Below, in pieces: positions 8,530 to 16,667 of a stretch of DNA of 64,000 nucleotides. The position numbers were made by a program, and so were the translations under genes. The notes beneath the pieces are model-generated. The model ran no database searches. It was not told where the DNA came from and was given only the letters and a program-made list of their open reading frames with translations. Positions within the stretch are counted from its first letter, which is position 1; each line of letters starts with the position of its first letter. This DNA comes from Histomonas meleagridis (Eukaryota; Parabasalia; Tritrichomonadida; Dientamoebidae): positions 1,178,001 through 1,242,000 of the forward strand of contig WSYJ01000001.1 in NCBI GenBank assembly GCA_020186115.1, read 5' to 3'.

Positions 8530-11040
8530 TTATTTATTGTAGCCAATCATATATAACATAGAAGGTTCGACAAACCTCAAAATTCTTTGTTGTTTTTCTA
8601 TGCACTCGATACATTTTGTGAAATTCCTTAAACAAAATGCTGCGCAAAACAACAAGTCGTATCTAAAAGTGTTCTGGAAGAGCACCGCCAAGTTTGTCAA
8701 TTGTTGTCCGGTGCATTTTTCCATTGCATCGATTAATAAATCGAATTTTTCATCACCAAATTTTTCTCTATTTGCTTTTAATAATAATCGACAAATCAAA
8801 TTTTCCATCACGTCAATAGTTTCAGCGATTAAAGAAAAGTTTCTTTTTATCAAGTTATCTCTTAAGAAGTTCATAGCTTCTTCGTCAAGTTTCAATTTTA
8901 ATTTCGGATCCAAATCATTAATTTCATTATCGAACACGTTTCCATATTTTTTACAGACATTTTTCACTACGAAAATATCGAATTTCGATTTAATGATTAA
9001 ATCGATTGCATTAATAACATTTGTATAATCCAATAAAACAGAAGCAGAATGATATCTTTGTTTAAGAACGCAATTTTTATATAACTCATTATAATCAAAT
9101 GTTAAATTCTTTGTTAAATCTAATAAAACTTTCGCAAAAACATTATCTTCAATTGAAGGGAATCGTTCAATTAAATTAATGAATTGCGAAAACGTTTCTT
9201 TTGTTATATTCTTTCCAACTTTTATTAATATTTCTTCTCGTTTTTCATCAGATAATTGAGTTAAAATAGAAATTGCTGATGCAAGTGAATCCTTTTTAAT
9301 TGATTGGATAACAACTAAATGGATAAAACTTATGAACTCAAATGGCGCAATCGAAAACAATGAAAAGTTTTCAACACCAATAATGATACCATGTTGTAAG
9401 TCATCATCCAAAAACAATTCATTATTATCAGCACCTAAAAGACGCCATTGTTCACCAAATAATAACAATGGCCATGAATTAGAACCTGTTTCTTGGAACC
9501 CGAAAACATCAGAAAAAACTTTTATTATATTCGAATGATATAATAAAAGTAATTTTCGATTTAATGTATGAATTGCAATTAATTCCGGATTTAGAAATGC
9601 AACTCGTTTTATGATTGGCTTACCTAAATTACTTGTCGAAATAGGTTTCTCGGGATTATCCAAATGATAAAATGATAAACTATCTCTAAAAGCAACAAGT
9701 AATTTAGACCCAGAAATAGAAATCGAAATCACTTTTTCATTTAATGAAAATGAAAACAAAATTTCGATTTTTTCATTTTTAATAGTTAAGCCAACGATTT
9801 TATTAGCTTTATTACTATTATTTTCATTCGTAAGTATAACTAATGTATTATTAGACCATGCGAATCCAAATATTTTGGTGAATTCGACCATTTTTAACCA
9901 ATTTATATTTGGATTATTAACGATATCTTTTATTATCGTTGGATTCTTTATAAATTGTTGAATAGAATTCGTCGTTGAAGAAGAAGATATTTTTTCATTA
10001 AATGGTAATATGTATAATCCTTTATTAGTCGAAACTGCTAATGATGATTCACCAAATAATGCAAATTTACCGATGCAATCATTCGGTAACTTAATCGAAT
10101 ATAACATATCATGAAATGGTAACAAAATATTATTTAAAACAATTGGCGCAGAACAAAAGTTAGAAATAGTCGTGGATGAAGTAGCTAATAACAAAAGATA
10201 TATATCGGAATTACAAGTGAAAAACAAAATTTGTCCAAAATTATCAAAAATTACATTGGAAATTGTTCCGTTGTCAATAAGTGTATGTTTCGATATAACA
10301 GTCGAAAAATATGTTAATGTCATTGTACAACTCTCGAAAAAGACACACGTCGTTTGCACTGGTGACCATTGCGCTTTGGTACCATTTGTTGTTAAGTTAC
10401 ATATGAAATTAAGTGGAAATAAACGCCAAAGTTGCCATAAGCCTTTGGAAGTACGAAGATTAATATAGGTACAACTATAATCAACTGTAAAGTCTGTAAC
10501 TGTCGGAAGCTCAAGAATTTGAAATGTGTTTTGTTTGATATGACCAAGTTGTCCATTTTCAAAAAGTATGAATAAACTATTACGAACACTTTTAGCTGTT
10601 TTGATGGGACATGGAATTTCTATCTTCTTCGTATGATAATGAATAAGATCAAATGATACATAATAAATTTCACCATTTGTCGTAAGTGAAAAAATATATT
10701 TACCTACCTTTTGGAAATAAACTATTGTAGATTTTGGATTGATTTGGAAATATTTTTCTGAAAGAATATATGTTTTTAAACTTATTTGATAAATTCGATT
10801 ATTTTTGGTAAGAACGACAAATGTTTTTTCATCAATAAATGCAACGTTTAGAAAATCTGGATAACCTTCTGAACTAATCGATGCTATTTGCTTTTGTTCA
10901 TCGCCTTGAATTGAAAGAATTGAAATCATTGAGTTGGAAACAAAAAAAACTAAGTTTAACTTCGCATTAAATGATACACTATTTATGGAATCCTTATGTG
11001 GGGATTCTAATTTTTGTGGAGGCGTGAAAACAAAAGACAT
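8530..11040 (-). CDS. RIC1-like protein (beta-propeller plus helical C-terminus), candidate Rab6-type GEF subunit
   Basis: 836 residues. The N-terminal ~500 residues read as degenerate beta-propeller blades (alternating hydrophobic strands, for example GTKAQWSPVQTTCVFF). The C-terminal third is helical and keeps the order of human RIC1 landmarks: an IAPFEF..HLVVIQSIKKD..AISIL segment (human VLFPFCVV..HHILRQLLVRNLGEQALLL), then FPSIEDNVFAKVLLDL, then ELYKNCVLKQRYHSASVLLD (human [20 protein letters not shown]). Human RIC1 is longer (~1400); this form lacks the low-complexity inserts. With RGP1, RIC1 activates Rab6/Ypt6 at the Golgi. No RGP1 is visible here. The call rests on recalled landmark alignment, so a Vps- or other propeller-solenoid protein remains possible. 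It shares a 49-bp divergent promoter with the AGC kinase. Confidence 0.55.
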   Translation of the reverse strand: MSFVFTPPQKLESPHKDSINSVSFNAKLNLVFFVSNSMISILSIQGDEQKQIASISSEGYPDFLNVAFIDEKTFVVLTKNNRIYQISLKTYILSEKYFQINPKSTIVYFQKVGKYIFSLTTNGEIYYVSFDLIHYHTKKIEIPCPIKTAKSVRNSLFILFENGQLGHIKQNTFQILELPTVTDFTVDYSCTYINLRTSKGLWQLWRLFPLNFICNLTTNGTKAQWSPVQTTCVFFESCTMTLTYFSTVISKHTLIDNGTISNVIFDNFGQILFFTCNSDIYLLLLATSSTTISNFCSAPIVLNNILLPFHDMLYSIKLPNDCIGKFALFGESSLAVSTNKGLYILPFNEKISSSSTTNSIQQFIKNPTIIKDIVNNPNINWLKMVEFTKIFGFAWSNNTLVILTNENNSNKANKIVGLTIKNEKIEILFSFSLNEKVISISISGSKLLVAFRDSLSFYHLDNPEKPISTSNLGKPIIKRVAFLNPELIAIHTLNRKLLLLYHSNIIKVFSDVFGFQETGSNSWPLLLFGEQWRLLGADNNELFLDDDLQHGIIIGVENFSLFSIAPFEFISFIHLVVIQSIKKDSLASAISILTQLSDEKREEILIKVGKNITKETFSQFINLIERFPSIEDNVFAKVLLDLTKNLTFDYNELYKNCVLKQRYHSASVLLDYTNVINAIDLIIKSKFDIFVVKNVCKKYGNVFDNEINDLDPKLKLKLDEEAMNFLRDNLIKRNFSLIAETIDVMENLICRLLLKANREKFGDEKFDLLIDAMEKCTGQQLTNLAVLFQNTFRYDLLFCAAFCLRNFTKCIECIEKQQRILRFVEPSMLYMIGYNK

Positions 11041-11089
11041 TTGTTAAACGGGATTTGTTGTAAACGATTCAATTCCATGAAACCAAAAA
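11041..11089. promoter_or_regulatory. 49-bp divergent promoter
   Basis: Only 49 bp separate the ATGs of the RIC1-like gene (minus) and the AGC kinase (plus). TAAACGGGAT (11045-11054) and GTAAACGATT (11060-11069) are weak relatives of the AACGGTT element. An out-of-frame ATG at 11077, 13 bp before the kinase ATG, must be bypassed or lie upstream of the transcription start. Confidence 0.5.
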
Positions 11090-12373
11090 ATGGATGTTGG
11101 GGTAAACGAAGGAACTCTTTGGTATTTAAACCCATTCAGTCAACATTGGGATCAAATTTATGTATCGGTTGAAAATTATAATGTTAACATTTTTGATAAA
11201 ACAGAAAATGGAAATCTTATTAATAACATTACTCTAAATAGAACAATGAAAATTGTTGTACCGAATCCTAATGAACCAATATTTTCTTTACTCGATGGAA
11301 ATCTTAAAGAATTATATAAATTTAAAGCAAAAGATGTTACAACAATGGAAGAATGGGTTATAACTTTTAGATCAGGTCTTTACATGCGCTCCTCTATTAC
11401 AATTGATTCGTTTAATATTATTGCTGTAATTGGAAGAGGATTTTTCGGGAAAGTGATGCTTGTTGAATCTAAGGAAACAAAAGAATTATTTGCTATCAAG
11501 ACAATTCACAAAAAACGACTCGTTGAAAAAAATCTTTATTGTACCGTTATTTCAGAACGAAATGTTTTAACACAAGCAAATCATCCATTCATTGTAAAAC
11601 TTCATTATGCATTTCAAACTTCATCAAAATTTTATATGGTAATAGATTACTGTCCCGGTGGAGAATTGTTTCATCGACTTTATAATGTTGGTTCTCTTCC
11701 AATTGAAGAATGCAAATTTTACATCGCACAAATTGCTTTAGCTTTAGATCATCTTCATTCAATTGGTTTTGTATACAATGATTTAAAGCCAGAAAATGTT
11801 CTGATTGATGCTGATGGTTATCTAAAACTTACAGATTTTGGTCTTGCGTCACAATTAAGCTCTAAACTTTCAACATGTGGGACAAAAGAATATCTTGCTC
11901 CTGAAGTAATTCTTAGAAGACCTCGAACTTTTGCTGTTGATTGGTGGGCTCTTGGTATTTTATTCTGCGAAATGTACATTGGCGAATCACCATTTTACAA
12001 CGACGATAGCGATGTAATGTTCAGAAAAATCGTATCGGAGCCCATCAGATTTCCTAAAGGATTAGATAGATCTGCTGTAAGTTTAATCATGGGTTTGTTA
12101 AACAAAAATCCATCACAAAGATATGACTTTAACAAAATTAAAGAACATCAATTCTTTTCTGAATTTAATTGGGATGATTTAATGCAAAGAAAAATAAAAC
12201 CAGTGTACGTTCCAGAGCTCGCAAACCCATTCTCGTTATCTAACTTTGATAGTGAGTTTACACTGGAAGATCCAGTTGACTCATTTGCAACACCAACCAG
12301 TACAGAGAATGTCATTAATTTTTCGTTTGATTCAGCTCGCTTTCCACAGCCAATACCTCCTGCCTATGATTAG
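11090..12373 (+). CDS. AGC protein kinase with N-terminal PH-like domain (Akt/PKB-like layout)
   Basis: 427 residues. Residues ~1-98 have PH-like strands ending in a helix with a conserved Trp (MEEWVITFRSGL), as in PKB. Kinase domain ~108-356: glycine loop GRGFFGKV (115-122), K137, DFG 249-251, activation segment STCGTKEYLAPE (261-272). The C-tail has a TP turn-like motif (T401-P402) and a hydrophobic motif VINFSF (408-413) with Ser at the TORC2-type site. Odd point: the catalytic loop reads Y-N-D (229-231) rather than the AGC-typical YRD, so the Arg that normally contacts the activation-loop phosphate is Asn while the catalytic Asp remains. It is probably active, with altered control. The PH domain suggests phosphoinositide recruitment. 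Confidence 0.88.
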   Translation: MDVGVNEGTLWYLNPFSQHWDQIYVSVENYNVNIFDKTENGNLINNITLNRTMKIVVPNPNEPIFSLLDGNLKELYKFKAKDVTTMEEWVITFRSGLYMRSSITIDSFNIIAVIGRGFFGKVMLVESKETKELFAIKTIHKKRLVEKNLYCTVISERNVLTQANHPFIVKLHYAFQTSSKFYMVIDYCPGGELFHRLYNVGSLPIEECKFYIAQIALALDHLHSIGFVYNDLKPENVLIDADGYLKLTDFGLASQLSSKLSTCGTKEYLAPEVILRRPRTFAVDWWALGILFCEMYIGESPFYNDDSDVMFRKIVSEPIRFPKGLDRSAVSLIMGLLNKNPSQRYDFNKIKEHQFFSEFNWDDLMQRKIKPVYVPELANPFSLSNFDSEFTLEDPVDSFATPTSTENVINFSFDSARFPQPIPPAYD

Positions 12374-12785
12374 AGATACAATTAAATTTAGAATTATTTT
12401 GGTTCAACTAAATTAGAAAATACTAATTGACTTCGGACCTTTTAGAATTATTAGAACCAATTGGCGCAAATCTTGGATATTATTCATGCTTGTAATAGAT
12501 TTGAATGATTACATGGAATGCTAATGTTTTCCATCAACTCCTGTCATTACTAACAATAGTATATTATTATGTATTTAATGAAATTCCGATCGCCCGTATA
12601 TTGATCTCTTTTACACATGATAAATCATCATATAAGTGATGTTATATTTCCAAAATATTATTATTTAATGTGGATTGTGGAAATGATCATTACGATTAAT
12701 GAAGCATACATGGAATCAACGTGGTGTTGTTGTAACTCGTTATGAAGATGGTTGTTATGATATATCTCATAAATCCTCAAGGAAA
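12374..12785. other. decayed intergenic sequence with possible integrase-like relic
   Basis: No intact gene. A short plus-strand frame at 12711-12790 reads HTWNQRGVVVTRY and EDGCYDISH, with the W..G.V....G.Y.V spacing of retroelement integrase C-termini. Stops precede and follow it. Weak evidence only. Confidence 0.3.
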
Positions 12786-13060
12786 TTATTCATCTTTGCT
12801 CTTTGTTTGCTCAAGAATACCTTTGTAAACGTGTGGAACAACAAATGCAAATGAAATTGTTACATTTTCAAGATGTTTGCTCAATTCTTCATTATCTCGC
12901 AATCATAAAATGACGTGTTGAAATTCTTGTCACGCGCTGCATTTCCTACAAGTTCCAATTCAACTGCAAGATATTCAATAGTTGTTGTAACAAGTTTTGG
13001 TGGAGAACGCAGAAAGTTTTGGACATGTTTGGAATCACGTTAAATGTCTCTGAATTTTTT
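12786..13060 (-). pseudogene. histone H2A pseudogene
   Basis: On the minus strand three frames together follow the H2A fold in order: V-x-x-x-I-EYLAVELELVGNAARD (H2A VLEYLTAEILELAGNAARD), then TRHFMIAR (H2A PRHLQLAIR), then NEELSKHLENVTI (H2A NDEELNKLLGGVTI), then a tail VVPHVYKGILEQ and TAA at 12786-12788. At least two frameshifts separate the blocks, another seems to lie near the N-terminus, and no ATG context survives. The residues lost include the basic N-terminal tail. H2A signature AGNAARD is clear, so I am confident of origin. Divergent substitutions such as SFAF for AQGG suggest either an old relic or a divergent variant parent. Confidence 0.75.
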
Positions 13061-13175
13061 GTTTGCTTCATAAGTTACCAATGAATCAATTTCACATGTT
13101 AAGGCTCAACTTCTTCAATTGAACAATAACAATAAAAAAAAAATCAAAATCAAAATTAAATTTACTAATTTGTTT

Positions 13176-15926
13176 TTATCTGCGACCGGCGATGAAATCT
13201 CTGAATTTTTCCCAAACTCCTCTTCTCGCTTCGTTATTTTTAGCCTGTGTACCAGCAATTTCATATAAATCTTGTTGGCAATCTGCGATTGCTTTGTTTT
13301 TGTATTTATTAATCTCGCTTTTCAAATTTTCATCAATATTATCTTTAATGTATATTTCATTTAGTTTTTTAATGCAATCATTTTGCATAGCAATAATCAT
13401 TGATGTAGGAAGAACATTCTGAACAATGGTTGAAGATCTTTGTGCTATTTCATTTGTAATTTTAATTTTATGTTCATAAATAATTTCATCAACTTTTTGT
13501 TCTAATGATTTTTTTACGAGTTCATAGTTTTTAGATATCAATTTCTTCTTTGTTATTGTAGATATTTCGGAAGAAATTTTCGTTGATATATATAATTCGA
13601 TTTCTTTTTTAATACTTTCATCATTAATTTGTTGAATATCTTTATTTTGTTTACATTTGTCTTCGATTTTTTTATATAAAAGAATTGAATTATAATTTAA
13701 ATATTTACTTCGATTATTTTGAATGTCTGACTTAAATTCATTAATTTCTAATCGAATGACATTATCAATTGTTTTTTTATATGAATCAACTTTATCAACT
13801 CTATTTTTGGCTGCAACTTCAAACGCTTTTTGTGTTAATTCTGAGTTTTCTTTAGATATTTTTATTCTTAAATGATGATTTAAATATACAAAAATTTCAT
13901 CTTCATTTTCTGCTTTGTTTTGAACAATCGCTTCTCGAATTAATTCTAAACAACTTTTATTTATCACGTCAAACAAATCTGATTTAAAAATTTCTAAATA
14001 ATTAATTGATTTGCTTTGATAAATTTGAATTTTCAACTCTTTCACTTTTTTATCAATGATATCATCAATATCATTTACAACTTTGCTCTTAAATTTTGTT
14101 GATTGAATATCTTTAGCATCATTTAATATTTTCTCAATACTATCATGGTGTTCATTTAAACGCGAATATATTTTGTTTTCAATGTTTTTCATTAATTTTT
14201 CATTAATTTGTTGATCATTTAAAATAATTTTCATTAATTTGTCTTTAAGATTTTTAATGATTGTTTGTGTATCCATTTGTAATAAATCTGTTAATGGTGT
14301 AGTTTTAAGTTTTATTTTAAGACTTTCAACCTCACTTTTAATGAAATTGCTCTCTATTTGCTTTTCTGTTGTTTTGAAATTTTTTTTGCTGACTGTTTCA
14401 GCTAAATTTTTGATTTCATTATTAACTTCTTCAATTTTATCTTCTATATATTGTTTCATCTCGTTTTTAATATCACCAAATATAACTCTATCACTTTGAC
14501 ACACTGATTTGAATGTTTTTTTTAAATCATTTTCAAGTGAATTTGTTTGAACTTCTTTTATGATTATAGATGGATCAATTGCAGTATTTTGTTCGATGTT
14601 TTCAATAATTTTTGGTTTCTTTTTACGAATTACGTCCATTATTATCGCTTTAATGAAATTTCGTTGTCCTTCTTTGATCTTTGGATTAACTTCATCGAAT
14701 TCTTTACATTTGTTTGAAATATCTTTATAAATTAAATTTTTGAAATTATTATAAACTTCTTCCATATCTTTTATTGTGGATGGAATTAAATTATCCATTT
14801 GTAGGATTAAATCTTTACAAATGAAGTTAGAATTAATCTCTGGATCGCCAACTAATTTCCCTTTATTAAGTTCATCATTAATTTCATTAATTTTTAGTTG
14901 AATAGCAGATATTTGATCATTAATAATTCCTCTAACAAGTGGCTCATATATTTTTTCTAATGATGACTTCTTACAATCGTTTAATGCTCTTTTAACTTCT
15001 TCTGTCATATCTTTTAAATCTTTAACTTTTGATATTGTTTCAAATACTTGACATACAGCGTCACGATCGAATATAATGTTTTCGATTGATTTGTCAATAT
15101 GTTGAATCAGATGTTGAGCAAATATTTTGAAACTTAATTTGTATTCATCATCAAGTTGATCTAATGGATCCTTATTTATATTATACTGATGAAGTGGTAT
15201 GATCTCGTTAGGGTTGAAGTTTTCACCAAATTTTTGCTTGAAACTTATGGTCAATTCATCTTGTTTTTGTTTGGCAGTGTTTTGACTTGGAAAATATCCA
15301 GCAACTCTTGTTACAAGTGCAAGAAAGTGTGTGTCTATTTTACATTCATCAGCAGCTTTACGAACATGATTAACAACTTCAAAAATTGTCTCAATCGTAT
15401 GTATTTGATCATTACCAGGATTTGGAGGAAACATACCTATGAGGACATTAGAAAGCGCTGCATATGGTGCAATGAGTTGACTAAGAAGTAATTTGCTAGC
15501 GACAGTATCTGTAGATGCATTAAAACCACCATAACCTTCTGTATCAATAAAAAACACTTGAATGTCATCGTCTTCTATCTCTTCAACATCAAATCGTTTT
15601 CTAATTTCATTATAATTATAAGGTCCATATATATAAGCACCGAATGTTGTTTCTTTAAAACCATTGCCAACACCTATTGAATTATCAAGAGTAAGCTGTT
15701 TTAGTGTAGATGATTTCCCTACTTGATAAGAACCAAAAATTGTAATAAAAACAACATTTTTGTTTGCTTTTTTCACCCAATATTTAAAAACGTCAAGATT
15801 TGGCACAAAACATGGTACTTCTTTATTAAAATATGTGCAATGATTTGTGTTCATATAAAAATGTAGCAAATGGGTAATTTTTGAATAAATTTTGATACAT
15901 TGGCATTTATTTAAATATTTTGGCAT
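13176..15926 (-). CDS. GBP/atlastin/RHD3-like large GTPase with coiled-coil tail
   Basis: 916 residues. An N-terminal G domain holds P-loop GSYQVGKS (65-72), a switch Thr-rich loop (KETTFGAYIYG) and the DxxG motif DTEG (128-131) within FFIDTEGYGGF, the GB1/RHD3 signature. In place of the usual NKxD, this superclass uses RD; here the corresponding strand reads LALVTRVAG. Residues ~280-900 are Lys/Glu/Ile-rich and strongly helical, a long coiled coil. No transmembrane segment is visible, so it resembles guanylate-binding proteins more than atlastin. Such proteins dimerise on GTP and act on membranes. Start choice: ATG 15926 is first in frame, but ATG 15854 (residue 25) is equally plausible; the first lies inside a 20-bp tandem duplication. 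Confidence 0.8.
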   Translation of the reverse strand: MPKYLNKCQCIKIYSKITHLLHFYMNTNHCTYFNKEVPCFVPNLDVFKYWVKKANKNVVFITIFGSYQVGKSSTLKQLTLDNSIGVGNGFKETTFGAYIYGPYNYNEIRKRFDVEEIEDDDIQVFFIDTEGYGGFNASTDTVASKLLLSQLIAPYAALSNVLIGMFPPNPGNDQIHTIETIFEVVNHVRKAADECKIDTHFLALVTRVAGYFPSQNTAKQKQDELTISFKQKFGENFNPNEIIPLHQYNINKDPLDQLDDEYKLSFKIFAQHLIQHIDKSIENIIFDRDAVCQVFETISKVKDLKDMTEEVKRALNDCKKSSLEKIYEPLVRGIINDQISAIQLKINEINDELNKGKLVGDPEINSNFICKDLILQMDNLIPSTIKDMEEVYNNFKNLIYKDISNKCKEFDEVNPKIKEGQRNFIKAIIMDVIRKKKPKIIENIEQNTAIDPSIIIKEVQTNSLENDLKKTFKSVCQSDRVIFGDIKNEMKQYIEDKIEEVNNEIKNLAETVSKKNFKTTEKQIESNFIKSEVESLKIKLKTTPLTDLLQMDTQTIIKNLKDKLMKIILNDQQINEKLMKNIENKIYSRLNEHHDSIEKILNDAKDIQSTKFKSKVVNDIDDIIDKKVKELKIQIYQSKSINYLEIFKSDLFDVINKSCLELIREAIVQNKAENEDEIFVYLNHHLRIKISKENSELTQKAFEVAAKNRVDKVDSYKKTIDNVIRLEINEFKSDIQNNRSKYLNYNSILLYKKIEDKCKQNKDIQQINDESIKKEIELYISTKISSEISTITKKKLISKNYELVKKSLEQKVDEIIYEHKIKITNEIAQRSSTIVQNVLPTSMIIAMQNDCIKKLNEIYIKDNIDENLKSEINKYKNKAIADCQQDLYEIAGTQAKNNEARRGVWEKFRDFIAGRR

Positions 15927-15940
15927 TTATTTAAATATTT
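15901..15940. repeat. 20-bp perfect tandem duplication at GTPase start
   Basis: TGGCATTTATTTAAATATTT occurs twice in a row (15901-15920 and 15921-15940). Each copy carries an ATG on the minus strand 20 bp apart, so the two are in different frames. Only the one at 15926 is in frame with the GTPase. Confidence 0.9.
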
Positions 15941-16667
15941 TGGACAAAATGGCCCAACAAAAAAATATTGAGTGCGTTAAAAATGACGAAAAAACATTAT
16001 ACTAGAATAATAGTAACATTTAAACAAATTAAATATTATTCAAATTGATACCTACATTAAATAAATGCTAATGAAATTTCAGATTTCATTTTCCTAGATC
16101 TAAAAAGTTTAACATGATAAAACTATAAAGAATAACTCAGCGCTTCTTAAATATATTTGCATTTAAAAAAATATGAAAATATGAAAATCACTCCATATCT
16201 TTAATTTAAATAATATTTTGAAATGAAAATGAAAAAAATAATAAAAACAACTATAGGGATATGACTTGGTTATAAAAATTTTTCAAAAATATTGAGAAAA
16301 AGAAAATTCGCAAATTTTCGTTTAACTTTTCGCACTCTCTTATTTTTTTTAACAATTCTACATTGTTTCGGGTTATAACCCAAAAACACACAAAAAAAAT
16401 TGAAGATGTTATCAAAAAAGTATTTTAAAACGTACTAAAAATATAAAAAAAAATTAATGTTTTTATAAAATCTAAAAATAATCATCGAAAAACAAAAATA
16501 TCTCAAATCACATAAACAATTCTTTAAATCCATTCCAAAACAAAAAATTTGCTTTTCTGTGAACAATTTTTGGAAAATCGTTTTTCAATTTCTAAAAAAA
16601 ATCTTACCTCCAAAACAAAACTCATGATTCTTTTATTATTCTATTCTAAAACATCGCAAATAGTTTG
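15941..16667. other. intergenic, nothing recognised
   Basis: About 0.7 kb of A/T-rich DNA between the GTPase start and the 3' end of the importin-like gene. It has short A and T runs, no frame of note and no AACCGTT element. Confidence 0.6.
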
